This document shows positions 10,112 to 18,631 of a stretch of 38,697 nt of DNA, piece by piece (position 1 is the stretch's first letter; each line of letters starts with the position of its first letter). The notes beneath the pieces were generated by a model. That model did no database searches. It saw only the letters and a program-made list of their open reading frames with translations, and was not told the origin of the DNA. The translations under genes were made by a program, and so were the position numbers. The DNA is from Betaproteobacteria bacterium. Its GTDB lineage: Bacteria > Pseudomonadota > Gammaproteobacteria > Burkholderiales > Burkholderiaceae_C. The stretch spans positions 1-38,697 of the forward strand of contig JANXSZ010000075.1 in NCBI GenBank assembly GCA_025356445.1, in the 5' to 3' direction.

Positions 10112-11047
10112 CTACTTTGCAGCAGCAGTGCGCTTCTTTTTCCTGGATTTGAGCACGCTGACCCAGAATGCCTCACCCGCTTGGCTTATCGGAGATTTGT
10201 CCCGGAACAGGCTGACTTCCAGTTCGATGTGCCAACTTTCGGAGGCGGCCTCCACCAGAATGCCACGGGCCAAGTCATCGGCAATCAAAGAGTGGGGCAG
10301 CCAAGCCACGCCCCTGCCGTCAAGCACCATCGACCGCAGAACTGACGCGGTGTGGGCGGTGACCACACTTTGGCGTGACAGGGATTCGATGTCGGCCCCT
10401 TTGAGTTCTTTCAGGATGCGACCAATCCCGGATTCCGGGCTGTAACTCAACAGGCTGGCTGTGCCTTTCAATGCCATCAGCGAATGCTTGGCATGGCCAC
10501 TCTTGGTGGCGGCAGAAACGGGGATCAGGCGGTCGGAGCCGACAACATGGCATGGGTAGGACTGCTCTGAGAGCGTTCGGGGTACTTTGGCGTGGCTGTG
10601 ACACAGTACAAACTGCACCTGTCCTTGCACCAGCATGGCCTCGCAGCGGGGCAACACATCCGACACCAAACTCACCGGGCCCATGGGCAGCTTGGCTTCC
10701 ATCCCCCGCAACCAGGGGGGCATGAAGGTCAGTGAGAGTGCATGGGTAGAGGCAATCCGCAGCGTCATGGCGTTCGCTTCCGATACGGCTTTAGCCTCGG
10801 CGGGAAGCCGTGCTGCACGCTGCAACAGGCCATTGGCAAGGCCAACGAACCATTGTCCGGTGTCGGTGAGTGTGGCGGGTTGGCCCGAGCGGTCAAACAA
10901 ATCGGCCCCCAACCATGCTTCCAGCGCACGAATGCGGCGGCTGAACGCGGGTTGCGTCATGTGCCGCTCATCAGCGGCACGGGAAAAATTTCCGCTGGTG
11001 GACAGGGCTAAAAAATCCTCCAGCCATGACAAATTCAGAGTCTTCAT
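10112..11047 (-). CDS. LysR-type regulator divergent from tarD
   Basis: Predicted 311 residues from the ATG at 11047, giving MKTLNLSWLEDFLALSTSGN, a normal LysR N-terminus. An ATG at 11095 would add 16 residues that read through a symmetric promoter element, so I reject it. The helix-turn-helix has FSRAADERHMTQPAFSRRIR, followed by LEAWLGADLFDRSG. The rest is the effector-binding domain, with a basic Lys/Arg-rich tail. It faces the D-tartrate dehydratase gene across about 118 bp, so it is the likely activator of tarD, sensing tartrate or a related hydroxy acid. That role is inferred from arrangement. Confidence 0.9.
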   Translation of the reverse strand: MKTLNLSWLEDFLALSTSGNFSRAADERHMTQPAFSRRIRALEAWLGADLFDRSGQPATLTDTGQWFVGLANGLLQRAARLPAEAKAVSEANAMTLRIASTHALSLTFMPPWLRGMEAKLPMGPVSLVSDVLPRCEAMLVQGQVQFVLCHSHAKVPRTLSEQSYPCHVVGSDRLIPVSAATKSGHAKHSLMALKGTASLLSYSPESGIGRILKELKGADIESLSRQSVVTAHTASVLRSMVLDGRGVAWLPHSLIADDLARGILVEAASESWHIELEVSLFRDKSPISQAGEAFWVSVLKSRKKKRTAAAK

Positions 11048-11063
11048 GGGCGGTGCTTTGAAA

Positions 11064-11111
11064 GCATCAGATGCGAGAAAAGAAGCATTGGGCAAGGCGA
11101 CAGGTCTTGCC
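11064..11111. promoter_or_regulatory. candidate operator region between LysR and tarD
   Basis: Two symmetric elements lie in the divergent spacer: GCATCAGATGC at 11064-11074, and GGCAAG-N9-CTTGCC at 11091-11111. The second has the size and spacing of a LysR site and lies 54 bp before the tarD start. Both are perfect but short. Confidence 0.45.
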
Positions 11112-11165
11112 TACGATCGGGTTTCATTATCCCCAGCCTGCCTTCACTGTTCACCAGGAGTACCC

Positions 11166-12332
11166 ATGAAGATCGTAGAAATCCGTGAAAAAACCATCCC
11201 CATCAGTTCGCCCATCCGCAACGCCTACATCGACTTCAGCAAGATGACGCTGAGCTTGGTGGCCGTCATCACCGATGTCATTCGCGATGGCAAACCCGTG
11301 GTGGGCTATGGCTTCAATTCCAACGGCCGTTATGGCCAGGGCAAATTGATGCGCGAACGCTTTATCCCACGCATCATGGAAGCCAACCCGGACGATCTGA
11401 TCGACAGCACTGGCAAGAACCTGGACCCTCACAAAATTTGGGACACCATGTTCAAAAACGAGAAACCAGGAGGCCACGGCGAGCGCTCTGTCGCCATTGG
11501 CACCATTGACATGGCGATCTGGGACGCTGTGGCCAAAATAGAAGGAAAACCGCTGTTCCAGCTGCTCTCTGACCGTTACGGTGACGGTAAACCCAACCGC
11601 AACATCTTTGTCTATGCGGCAGGCGGCTATTACTACCCGGGTCAGGACCACAGCAAGCTCAAAGATGAAATGCGCAGCTACATTGACCGTGGCTACACCG
11701 TGGTCAAGAAGAAGATTGGCGGCGCCTCGCTGGACGAAGACCTGCGCCGTATCGACTCGATCATGGAGGTGCTGCAAGATGGCCAAAAGCTGTGCGTGGA
11801 CGCCAACGGACGCTTTGACCTGGACACCGCCATCCAGTATGCCAAGGCGCTGTCGCAGTACGACCTGTTCTGGTACGAAGAGCCAGGCGACCCACTGGAT
11901 TTTGAGCTGCAAGCGACGCTGCGCAACTATTACAAGAACCCCATGGCCACGGGCGAAGACCTGTTTTCCATGCAAGACGCCCGCAACCTGATCCGCTACG
12001 GTGGCATGCGCCCCGACCGCGATTGGCTGCAGTTCGACTGCGCGTTGAGCTATGGCCTGGTGGAGTACCTGCGCACGCTGGACATGCTCAAGGAGCATGG
12101 CTGGTCGGCCAGCCGCTGCATCCCACACGGTGGTCATCAGATGTCGCTCAACATTGCTGCTGGCCTGGGGCTGGGGGGCAACGAAAGCTACCCTGATCTT
12201 TTCCAGCCGTTTGGAGGCTTCCCTGACGGCGTGAAAGTCGAGAATGGTCACATCACCATGCCAGAACTGCCCGGCATCGGGTTTGAGGGCAAAGCCGATC
12301 TTTATCAGGTGATGCAAGCGCTGTCGGCTTAA
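11166..12332 (+). CDS. tarD: D(-)-tartrate dehydratase, enolase superfamily
   Basis: 388 residues from an ATG with a CAGGAG ribosome binding site 7 nt upstream; a longer open frame from 10635 runs antisense through the LysR gene and is rejected. The protein matches what I recall of Bradyrhizobium TarD over nearly its whole length, including GYGFNSNGRYGQG, NEKPGGHGERSVA, YAAGGYYYPG and RCIPHGGHQMSLNIAAGLG. TarD dehydrates D-tartrate to oxaloacetate. The active-site residues are in place: KKK (181-183) containing the catalytic base, metal ligands Asp212, Glu238 (in WYEEPGD) and Glu264 (in ATGED), and His321. The gene is followed 48 nt later by a Bug solute-binding gene, presumably for tartrate capture, and is divergent from a LysR gene. 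Confidence 0.93.
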   Translation: MKIVEIREKTIPISSPIRNAYIDFSKMTLSLVAVITDVIRDGKPVVGYGFNSNGRYGQGKLMRERFIPRIMEANPDDLIDSTGKNLDPHKIWDTMFKNEKPGGHGERSVAIGTIDMAIWDAVAKIEGKPLFQLLSDRYGDGKPNRNIFVYAAGGYYYPGQDHSKLKDEMRSYIDRGYTVVKKKIGGASLDEDLRRIDSIMEVLQDGQKLCVDANGRFDLDTAIQYAKALSQYDLFWYEEPGDPLDFELQATLRNYYKNPMATGEDLFSMQDARNLIRYGGMRPDRDWLQFDCALSYGLVEYLRTLDMLKEHGWSASRCIPHGGHQMSLNIAAGLGLGGNESYPDLFQPFGGFPDGVKVENGHITMPELPGIGFEGKADLYQVMQALSA

Positions 12333-12380
12333 GCCACAACCGCTGATACCCACTAAATCCAAGGCAAACGAGGAAACGCC

Positions 12381-13380
12381 ATGAAATTGACAGTCCAGTT
12401 TTGCAAGGTGGGCAAAGTGATGTCCATGCTGCTTATCACGTCCGCCGCCTGCGTTGCCAAGGCCGAGTTCCCAGACAAACCTGTCACGCTGGTGGTGCCC
12501 TTTGCCGCAGGCGGCCCCAGCGACAAAATCGCACGGGATCTGGCAGAAGCACTGCGCAAGCCTTTGGGTGGGCAAACGGTGATTGTCGATAACGTGGGTG
12601 GGGCGGGTGGCACCATTGGGGCCAACAAGGTGGCCAAAGCAAATCCGGACGGTTATACCCTGTTGGTTCACCACATCGGGATCGCCACCGCCCCTGCGCT
12701 CTACCGGAAACTGTCGTTCAGGATGCCCGACGACTTTGAGTACCTGGGGCTTGTCAACGAAGCTCCCTCGACGTTGATTGGCAGTCCTTCCCTGCCTGCC
12801 AACACGTTCCCGGAACTGCGCAAGTGGATGGCAGAGCGCAAAGACAAGGTGAACTTGGCCCATGCCGGTTTGGGTTCAGCGTCACACTTGTGTGGCCTGA
12901 TGCTGCAAAGTGCTTTGCAGATTGAATTGACGACCGTACCTTACAAGGGCACTGCCCCAGCCATGACCGACCTGATGGGGGGGGCAAGTTGATCTGATGT
13001 GCGAGCAAGCGACCAATGCGGTGCCCCAAATTGAGGGGCGCAAAGTCAAAGTTTTTGCGGTAACGAGCAAAAAACGCATGGCGCTTCCCCTTTTGGCGGG
13101 TGTGCCGACCTTGGGCGAAAGTGGTTTGACCGATTTCAGTGTGTCCGTCTGGCACGGTCTGTATGCCCCGCGTGGCACACCGCCTGCCGTCGTGGCTAAA
13201 CTGAACCAGGCTTTGCGGGCTGCGCTGAAAGACCCCGACTTGATCAAGCGCCAGGAGTCCTTGGGCCTCAGTGTCGTGTCAGACAACCGACTGGAGCCTG
13301 CAAACCACCGCAAGTTCGTAGAGTCCGAAATGGCACGCTGGTCCACTGTGATCAAGGCTGCCGGACAGTACGCGGATTAA
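12381..13380 (+). pseudogene. Bug family solute-binding protein, frameshifted
   Basis: A Bug (TctC-like) gene read in two frames. The first part (12381-12992) has a signal peptide, PVTLVVPFAAGGPSDKIA, NVGGAGGTIGANKVAK and VPYKGTAPAMTDLMGG, then runs into a stop. The second frame continues seamlessly from about 12985 with QVDLMCEQATNAVPQI and VPTLGESGLTDFSVSVWHG and reaches the normal Bug C-terminus at 13380. The break lies in a run of eight G (12977-12984); seven would restore the canonical LMGGQVDLM. As written, the product would lose its C-terminal lobe. This may be a true pseudogene, a slippage-prone switch, or a sequencing or assembly error; an error is quite possible. It sits in a unit with tarD and would bind tartrate or a related acid if restored. 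Confidence 0.88.
12977..12984 (+). repeat. G8 homopolymer at the frameshift
   Basis: Eight consecutive G at the point where the Bug reading frame shifts by +1. A run of this length is prone to replication slippage and to sequencing miscalls. Confidence 0.9.
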
Positions 13381-13392
13381 GCCCACCTCCGA

Positions 13393-14475
13393 TCACCCCG
13401 CAGGCCGTTCCTCCCGCCCACCCGGATGCCTGGCGAACCGCGCCGGGTCGCGCCCATGCACTGGCGCGCTGTCTTCCCAAGGCCAGCCGCCGAACTGGGT
13501 GCGCTGGTAGTCCTGCATGGTTTGGGCGATTTCGGCCTGGGTGTTCATCACGAACGGGCCGTACTGGGCCACGGGTTCGGCGATGGGGCGGCCTTGCAGC
13601 ACCAGGAATTCGCTCACCTCGTCGCCATTGATGAGTTCCACTGCCGTATTTGCTTTTAATTCGATAGCAGCATGTACTGATACAGCTTGCCCTGCGACAT
13701 GAACCGTGCTGCCTTTGAAGAAGTACAGGTTGCGGCGGATGGTGGCACCTGTCGTCGCAGGCAGCGTCCAGCGCGCACCGGGTTGCAGCTTGATCGTCCA
13801 GATCGCCACGTCCGCATCGGGCTGCGAGGCCCAGGAGTCGGGCGGTGGGGCGAGTGGGGTCAGCGGTGTCTGTGTGGGGGATGCCCCGGTGGCGATGTCG
13901 GCGGCGGAGGAGGCTAATCGCCCGGCAATGCAGGCCACTTCGGCCCCCGTCGTTTGGAGGCGCGGAATGGTTTCTGACCAGAACATGGTGAAGTGCGGCG
14001 CCACCATTTTGTTGGCGGCAGGCAGGTTCAGCCAGATTTGGAACAACTCCAGCGGGTTGGCGGTATCGCGGTTCAGCAGTGGGAACATCTCGGAATGCAC
14101 GATGCCCTTGCCAGCAGTGAGCCACTGCACATCGCCACCGCCGAAGCGGGCTGTGGCACCCAGCGAGTCGGAATGGTCAATCAGGCCTTTGCGCACGATG
14201 GTGACGGTCTCGAAGCCCCGGTGCGGGTGGCCGGGGAAGCCGGGCACGGTGTCGCCGTGGTACATGCTCCAGCCGTCTTTGCGACCAAAGTCATTGCCGA
14301 GTTGTCGGCCTGCCAACGAGGCGTCCGGCCCCATATGGGCATTGCCTTGGGGGTAGGCGTCGTCGTGGTAGACGCAGAACAGGAAGGGGTCGATGGTCGC
14401 CCAGGGAAAACCCAAAGGGCTGACGCTGAGAACAGGGTGGGTCGCTAGAGCGGTGTCGGGAGAGTTTGTAGGCAT
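13393..14475 (-). CDS. pirin family protein
   Basis: Predicted 360 residues from the ATG at 14475, which has GAAAG upstream; an in-frame ATG at 14496 is possible. The N-terminal cupin holds the four metal ligands of pirins: HPHRGFETVT (His83, His85) and GIVHSEM (His127, Glu129). The C-terminal pirin domain includes FLVLQGRPIAEPVAQYGPFV, with the usual tail on tasks such as EIAQTMQDYQRTQFGGWPW. Pirins are iron cupins; some have quercetin dioxygenase activity and others modulate enzymes or transcription. The role here is unknown. It is convergent with the broken Bug gene, 12 nt apart. A short AT-rich patch near 13655-13690 (AVSVHAAIELKANTA) breaks the otherwise GC-rich codon use and resembles patches in two other genes of the window. 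Confidence 0.92.
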   Translation of the reverse strand: MPTNSPDTALATHPVLSVSPLGFPWATIDPFLFCVYHDDAYPQGNAHMGPDASLAGRQLGNDFGRKDGWSMYHGDTVPGFPGHPHRGFETVTIVRKGLIDHSDSLGATARFGGGDVQWLTAGKGIVHSEMFPLLNRDTANPLELFQIWLNLPAANKMVAPHFTMFWSETIPRLQTTGAEVACIAGRLASSAADIATGASPTQTPLTPLAPPPDSWASQPDADVAIWTIKLQPGARWTLPATTGATIRRNLYFFKGSTVHVAGQAVSVHAAIELKANTAVELINGDEVSEFLVLQGRPIAEPVAQYGPFVMNTQAEIAQTMQDYQRTQFGGWPWEDSAPVHGRDPARFARHPGGREERPAG

Positions 14476-14539
14476 GGCTGGGCTTTCAAAAACCATATTT
14501 GAGGCCCGCCGTGGCCGATTTCAAGCCAGTTCCAAGGCC

Positions 14540-15016
14540 TCAATGGTGATGGCCGTGTGCGCCATGCACATGCTTGTGGGTGATTTCTTCGGCGGAGGCG
14601 GCGCGCACTTCGGTCACTTTCAGCGTGAAGCGCAGTACCTTGCCGGCCCAAGGGTGGTTGCCGTCGAGGTGCACGGTGTCGCCCTTGATTTTCATGACGT
14701 TGAACACCTGCTCGGTGCCGTCATCGCCCACGCCTTTAAGTTGACCACCCACCTTCACGCCGGGCGGGAACTGGCTGCGGGGGATGGTCTGCACCAGGCT
14801 TTCGTCACGCAGGCCAAAGGCGTCAGCGGGTTCGAGTTGCAGGGTGGTGGTGTAGCCGGTGGCTTGGCCGTCCAGCGCCGCTTCGATTTTGGGCAGGGTG
14901 TTGCCGTAGCCGCCATGCAGGTAGGCCATGGGTTCGCTGACGTTTTCGATCAGCAGGCCTTTGGCGTCGGCGACTTTGTAGGTCAGGGTGACAACGGTGT
15001 CTTGGGTGATGTTCAT
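14540..15016 (-). CDS. slyD: FKBP-type peptidyl-prolyl isomerase, SlyD-like
   Basis: 158 residues. It opens with VVTLTYKVADAKGLLIE, as in SlyD, has LHGGYGNTLPKIEAALDG of the FKBP half-site, and an inserted chaperone flap (about residues 65-125) before HLDGNHPWAGKVLRFTLKV, the conserved FKBP block. The tail is His-rich (HKHVHGAHGHHH), which in SlyD binds nickel and other metals. SlyD is a cytosolic folding helper and metallochaperone for hydrogenase maturation. The His tail is short and without the Cys residues of E. coli SlyD. It is transcribed away from the helicase gene; the 162-bp spacer between their starts shows no clear element. Confidence 0.9.
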   Translation of the reverse strand: MNITQDTVVTLTYKVADAKGLLIENVSEPMAYLHGGYGNTLPKIEAALDGQATGYTTTLQLEPADAFGLRDESLVQTIPRSQFPPGVKVGGQLKGVGDDGTEQVFNVMKIKGDTVHLDGNHPWAGKVLRFTLKVTEVRAASAEEITHKHVHGAHGHHH

Positions 15017-15178
15017 GGGAGCAGTTCAATTCAAAGAAGCCAATAAGGGGGATGAAGCCAGAGGCTCGGGTGAAGGAGCACATTGCAGCGTGTGATTCTC
15101 GCTGAGTTCAATGCTAAGGGGATAGCCGCAAGCCATCTGTTACGCTGCACGCCTGTTCACCCCTGCTTCTTTTGTGCC

Positions 15179-16483
15179 ATGCCATTCACCTCCTTGGGTT
15201 TGTCCCCCGTCCTCGCGCAAGCCGCGACTCTGATGGGCTTTACCGTGCCCACCGCCATCCAGACCGAGGCGGTGCCGGTGATTTTGAGCGGTGTGGACGT
15301 GGTGGGTGTGGCGCAAACCGGCTCGGGCAAGACGGCGGCCTTTGCACTCCCCTTGCTGCACAACTTACAGCGTGACCACACCAGCCCCGGTGAATCCCCC
15401 CGCCGTGTGCGCGCCCTCATCCTCGTGCCTACGCGTGAGTTGGCGGCTCAGGTGGGTGAGGTGATTCGCAGTTTGGCGCAGCACCTGCCGAACCCGCCCA
15501 AGACGGTGATTGCGTTCGGCGGCGTTTCCATCAACCCGCAAATGATGCGGTTGCGCGGAGGGGCTGACATTGTGGTCGCCACACCGGGGCGTCTGTTAGA
15601 TTTGATAGCACACAACGCCCTTCGGATAAGCACTGTAGCCACTTTGGTGCTGGATGAAGCCGACCGTCTGCTGGACTTGGGCTTCACCGAAGAACTGAAC
15701 CGCATCCTCGCGCTGCTGCCTGCGCAGCGGCAAAGCTTGTTTTTCTCGGCCACCTTCCCACCCGAGGTGCAGGCGATGGCCGATGCGCTGCTGCGCACAC
15801 CGGTGCGCATTGAGGTGGCGGCTGAGCCGGGGAGTGAAGACGCAGGCGCGCCTCTCATTCTCCAGCGGGCGATTGAGGTGGACGGCAAACAGCGCACCTC
15901 GCTTTTGCGTCACCTGGTCAAAGAAAACAAGTGGGACCGCGTGCTGGTCTTTGTCGCCACCCAGTACGCCGCAGAAACGATTGCCGAGAAGCTCTACAAA
16001 AACGGCATCTTCGCCACCGCCTTCCACGGCGCATTGGCCCAGGGCACGCGCACAGAGGTACTGCAAGAGCTGAAAGACAAGCGCTGGGAAGTCGTTATCG
16101 CCACCGATTTGGCAGCGCGGGGGCTGGACATTGCCCAGTTGCCGGTGGTGATCAACTACGATTTACCCCGTTCTCCCACCGACTACATCCACCGGATTGG
16201 CCGCACTGGCCGGGCGGGCGAGAGCGGCATGGCCATCAGCTTCATCACGCCCGAGAGCGAAGCGCATTTCCAGCTGATCGAAAAGCGCCAGCATTTGCAG
16301 CTGCCCCGCGAGCGCATTGAGGGCTTCGAGCCTGCGCCGGTCGACCCGGCAATGCTGGGTGCTGCATCCACATCCCCTGAGTCGCCTGCATCCCCTGCGA
16401 ATGGCGGTATCAAAGGCAAACGCCCCAGCAAGAAAGACAAGCTGCGGGCGGCTGCGGCTGCTGTAGGTTTGCCAAAAGGCTAA
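15179..16483 (+). CDS. rhlE: DEAD-box RNA helicase, RhlE subfamily
   Basis: 434 residues from the ATG at 15179; an upstream start at 15083 would add 32 residues unlike any DEAD-box N-terminus. The Q motif FTSLGLSPVL plus PTAIQTEAVP is followed by motif I AQTGSGKTAAF, VPTREL, FGGVSINPQMMRLRGG (a block nearly identical to E. coli RhlE), ATPGRLLDL, LDEADRLLDLGF, SATFP, then ATDLAARGLDIAQLP and HRIGRTGRAG. The C-terminus is short and Lys-rich (KGKRPSKKDKLR), much smaller than the Arg/Gly tail of E. coli RhlE. The enzyme unwinds RNA in ribosome assembly or mRNA decay. A patch at 15602-15640 has rare ATA codons and matches a patch in the next gene. Confidence 0.92.
   Translation: MPFTSLGLSPVLAQAATLMGFTVPTAIQTEAVPVILSGVDVVGVAQTGSGKTAAFALPLLHNLQRDHTSPGESPRRVRALILVPTRELAAQVGEVIRSLAQHLPNPPKTVIAFGGVSINPQMMRLRGGADIVVATPGRLLDLIAHNALRISTVATLVLDEADRLLDLGFTEELNRILALLPAQRQSLFFSATFPPEVQAMADALLRTPVRIEVAAEPGSEDAGAPLILQRAIEVDGKQRTSLLRHLVKENKWDRVLVFVATQYAAETIAEKLYKNGIFATAFHGALAQGTRTEVLQELKDKRWEVVIATDLAARGLDIAQLPVVINYDLPRSPTDYIHRIGRTGRAGESGMAISFITPESEAHFQLIEKRQHLQLPRERIEGFEPAPVDPAMLGAASTSPESPASPANGGIKGKRPSKKDKLRAAAAAVGLPKG
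15602..15640 (+). repeat. AT-rich intragenic motif, copy in rhlE
   Basis: ATAGC-N16-ATAAGCACT-N2-AGCC (15605-15640). The same motif with identical spacing and reading frame occurs at 16820-16855 in the phosphatase gene. The encoded peptide stretch has the same length as in E. coli RhlE, so any event replaced rather than added residues. Confidence 0.5.
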
Positions 16484-16531
16484 ATCGGCGCTTGTGTGCG
16501 TAGCGGGCCTGCTTTCGCTAAACTGGGTTGA

Positions 16532-18631
16532 ATGACTGCTCCTCACGCCGCCCCTCTTGTTGCCTCTGCCACCGCAGTCCATTTTTTCCGCAATTACAAC
16601 CGCGTGGTGGGTGCCGCCTACGTGGCGATTGTGCTGTTGACGCTGGGTTTCTTCCTGCACCAGATCAGCGAAAAGCAAGACGAAGAACTCGCCGTCATCC
16701 AGGGCCACGTGGACAGGCACAGCCAGTTCATCGAGTTTGTGCTGCGTTCCTCGCTGGACTATCTGGAGCTGATGCGCACCTCCGCGCGTGCCGGTTATGC
16801 GGTGGATGCTTCAAAAAGCATAGCTGAAGCAGCCGATGGAATAAGCACTAAAGCCGAATTTAAAGGTCAATTCAGCCTTTTTTCCTTGCTCCAAGAGAAC
16901 CCCGATGGCACTGCCTTCAGCCTGGACGCACTGCCTGCTCGGGACGATGGCGGCAACCTGACCGGTGTGGGCCGCTTGACAGGCCGCAGCCCGGCGTTTT
17001 ATCGCGACGTGACGGTCGCGCTGGGGTTGAACGCTACCTTCCAGGCCATCACCTTCAACCTGCCCAGCGCGGCCACCGCCTCGTTTTGTTCGGTGGAAGG
17101 GTTTGACACCACCTCGCCCTGGCAGGAGTCCCGCAACCGCAGTTTCAGCGCCGCCGACTGGCAACGCCCGGTCTGGCGCATGGGCACGCCCGCCCAGAAC
17201 CTGAACCGCGAGAAATACTGGGCCCCGGTGCAATTTGGCGGTGCTGACGTGGGCCTGCTGGTGCCCGCCGGTGCGCCGGTTTACAACGGGGACGACTTTC
17301 GTGGCGTGGTGTCGATCGCCACCAGCCTGGATTATCTGAACCGCATCAACGCTGATTTTGGCTACCCGCTGGGCCAGGTTTTTGTGGTCGATGCTTATGG
17401 CGCGGTGCTGGCCCACCCCCACTTCTCGACCACGGCACTGGAGGCCCAAGCCACCCAGCCCCTCACCGCGCTGATGCCACCCGGCATCCTGAACGCGCAG
17501 CGGCAGCTGAAGGATTTGCCCAGCGGCGTGGCGACCGACATTGCCGGGCACTGGGTGGTGCGCCACGGCTTTGTTTCCGCGCCCTGGCAACTGGTCTACA
17601 CCGTGCCCACCCGCACGCTGTGGTGGACCCTGGTACGCGAGCGTGGTGGTGCCATGCTGGCGATGCTGCTGGGGCTGACAGCGCTGATGATCGTCACCTA
17701 CGCTGTCACGACACGCGAGTTCATCGCCCCAGCGAGCAAGCTGGTGAAGCATCTGGCTACCGAGTCGACGTTCCAGCCTTCGCCCATTCCCTGGGTGCCC
17801 AGCGCGTGGCGGCCCTGGTTCCAGGCGATCTCTGACGCCTTCCAGGCCTCGCTGCAACTTGCAGGGCTGCGCCAGGAGCTGGACATTGCCGCCAAGATGC
17901 AGCAGGCTATTTTGCCGCGCCACTGGCCTGTGCACCGCGATTTCTCGCTCTGGGGTGCGATGCGCTCGGCCAAAGAGGTGGGCGGTGATTTTTACGACCA
18001 CTTTCCCCTGGCGGACGGCAAGATCGGTATCGTGGTTGCCGATGTCAGCGGCAAAGGCGTGCCTGCTGCCTTGTTTGGCATGGTCTCGAAAACGCTGCTG
18101 CGCGCCACCGCCATCCACGGCGCGGACGACCTGGGCGCGACGCTGACAGCGGTGAACGACAGCCTGTGCGAAGACAACGACACCTGCATGTTCGTGACCA
18201 CTTTCTATGCCGTGTTTGACCCGGCGCAGGGCAGCTTGCGCTTCGTCAACGGGGGCCATCCGCCGCCCCTGCTGGTTCATGCGGACGGCAGCAACAGCTT
18301 TTTGCCGATGACCGGCGGCATCGCGCTGGGCGTGATGGACGGAATGCCGTTTGCGTCGCAATCCCTCCAGCTCACCCCCGGCGATTGCGTCATTATCTAC
18401 ACCGATGGTGTCACGGAAGCCTTCAACCCGAAAGACGAAGAATTCACACCCGAGCGCCTGCCGCCTTTGTTCAACCACCAGCCGCTGAAGGACGTGCATG
18501 ACGCTGTGAACCGCCTGATTGCCGCAGTGGATCAGTTTGCCGATGGCGCGCCGCAGTCGGACGACATCACCTGCGTGGCGCTGATGTACCAGCCAGCGCA
18601 CCCGGCAGCAAAAGCGGAGGGTGGTGTATGA
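16532..18631 (+). CDS. membrane Cache-SpoIIE (PP2C-type) serine phosphatase
   Basis: 699 residues. A transmembrane helix at about 26-45 and another at about 368-392 flank a periplasmic region of some 320 residues with double-Cache character (ADVGLLVPAGAPVYNGDDFRG, then GQVFVVDAYGAVLAHP). After a short linker, ELDIAAKMQQAILP opens a SpoIIE/RsbU phosphatase domain with metal motifs VGGDFYD (about 483-489), VVADVSGKGVPAALF (about 501-515), NGGHPPPLL, IIYTDGVTEAFN and QSDDITCVAL. Such enzymes dephosphorylate STAS anti-sigma antagonists; Bordetella BtrU is a comparable example. The periplasmic sensor suggests control by an external small molecule. The stop overlaps the next gene (a binding protein) by ATGA, and an RsbW-like kinase and STAS protein lie 5-6 kb downstream. 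A patch at residues 96-113 looks acquired. Confidence 0.92.
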   Translation: MTAPHAAPLVASATAVHFFRNYNRVVGAAYVAIVLLTLGFFLHQISEKQDEELAVIQGHVDRHSQFIEFVLRSSLDYLELMRTSARAGYAVDASKSIAEAADGISTKAEFKGQFSLFSLLQENPDGTAFSLDALPARDDGGNLTGVGRLTGRSPAFYRDVTVALGLNATFQAITFNLPSAATASFCSVEGFDTTSPWQESRNRSFSAADWQRPVWRMGTPAQNLNREKYWAPVQFGGADVGLLVPAGAPVYNGDDFRGVVSIATSLDYLNRINADFGYPLGQVFVVDAYGAVLAHPHFSTTALEAQATQPLTALMPPGILNAQRQLKDLPSGVATDIAGHWVVRHGFVSAPWQLVYTVPTRTLWWTLVRERGGAMLAMLLGLTALMIVTYAVTTREFIAPASKLVKHLATESTFQPSPIPWVPSAWRPWFQAISDAFQASLQLAGLRQELDIAAKMQQAILPRHWPVHRDFSLWGAMRSAKEVGGDFYDHFPLADGKIGIVVADVSGKGVPAALFGMVSKTLLRATAIHGADDLGATLTAVNDSLCEDNDTCMFVTTFYAVFDPAQGSLRFVNGGHPPPLLVHADGSNSFLPMTGGIALGVMDGMPFASQSLQLTPGDCVIIYTDGVTEAFNPKDEEFTPERLPPLFNHQPLKDVHDAVNRLIAAVDQFADGAPQSDDITCVALMYQPAHPAAKAEGGV
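16817..16855 (+). repeat. AT-rich intragenic motif, copy in SpoIIE-type gene
   Basis: ATAGC-N16-ATAAGCACT-N2-AGCC (16820-16855), the second copy of the motif at 15605-15640. It encodes IAEAADGISTKA and stands out from the surrounding GC-rich codons. Confidence 0.5.

Noticed and set aside
10635-11165. Long N-terminal extension of tarD
   Set aside because: It runs antisense through the LysR gene; the ATG at 11166 has a good ribosome binding site and matches the family start.
11151-12863. Antisense open frame of 570 codons opposite tarD and the Bug gene
   Set aside because: No recognisable domain, and the sense strand is a near-perfect D-tartrate dehydratase followed by a Bug protein.
16811-18601. 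Antisense open frame of 596 codons opposite the SpoIIE-type phosphatase
   Set aside because: Its composition is the Arg/Gln/His-rich pattern of a shadow frame in GC-rich DNA; the sense strand encodes a complete Cache-SpoIIE protein.
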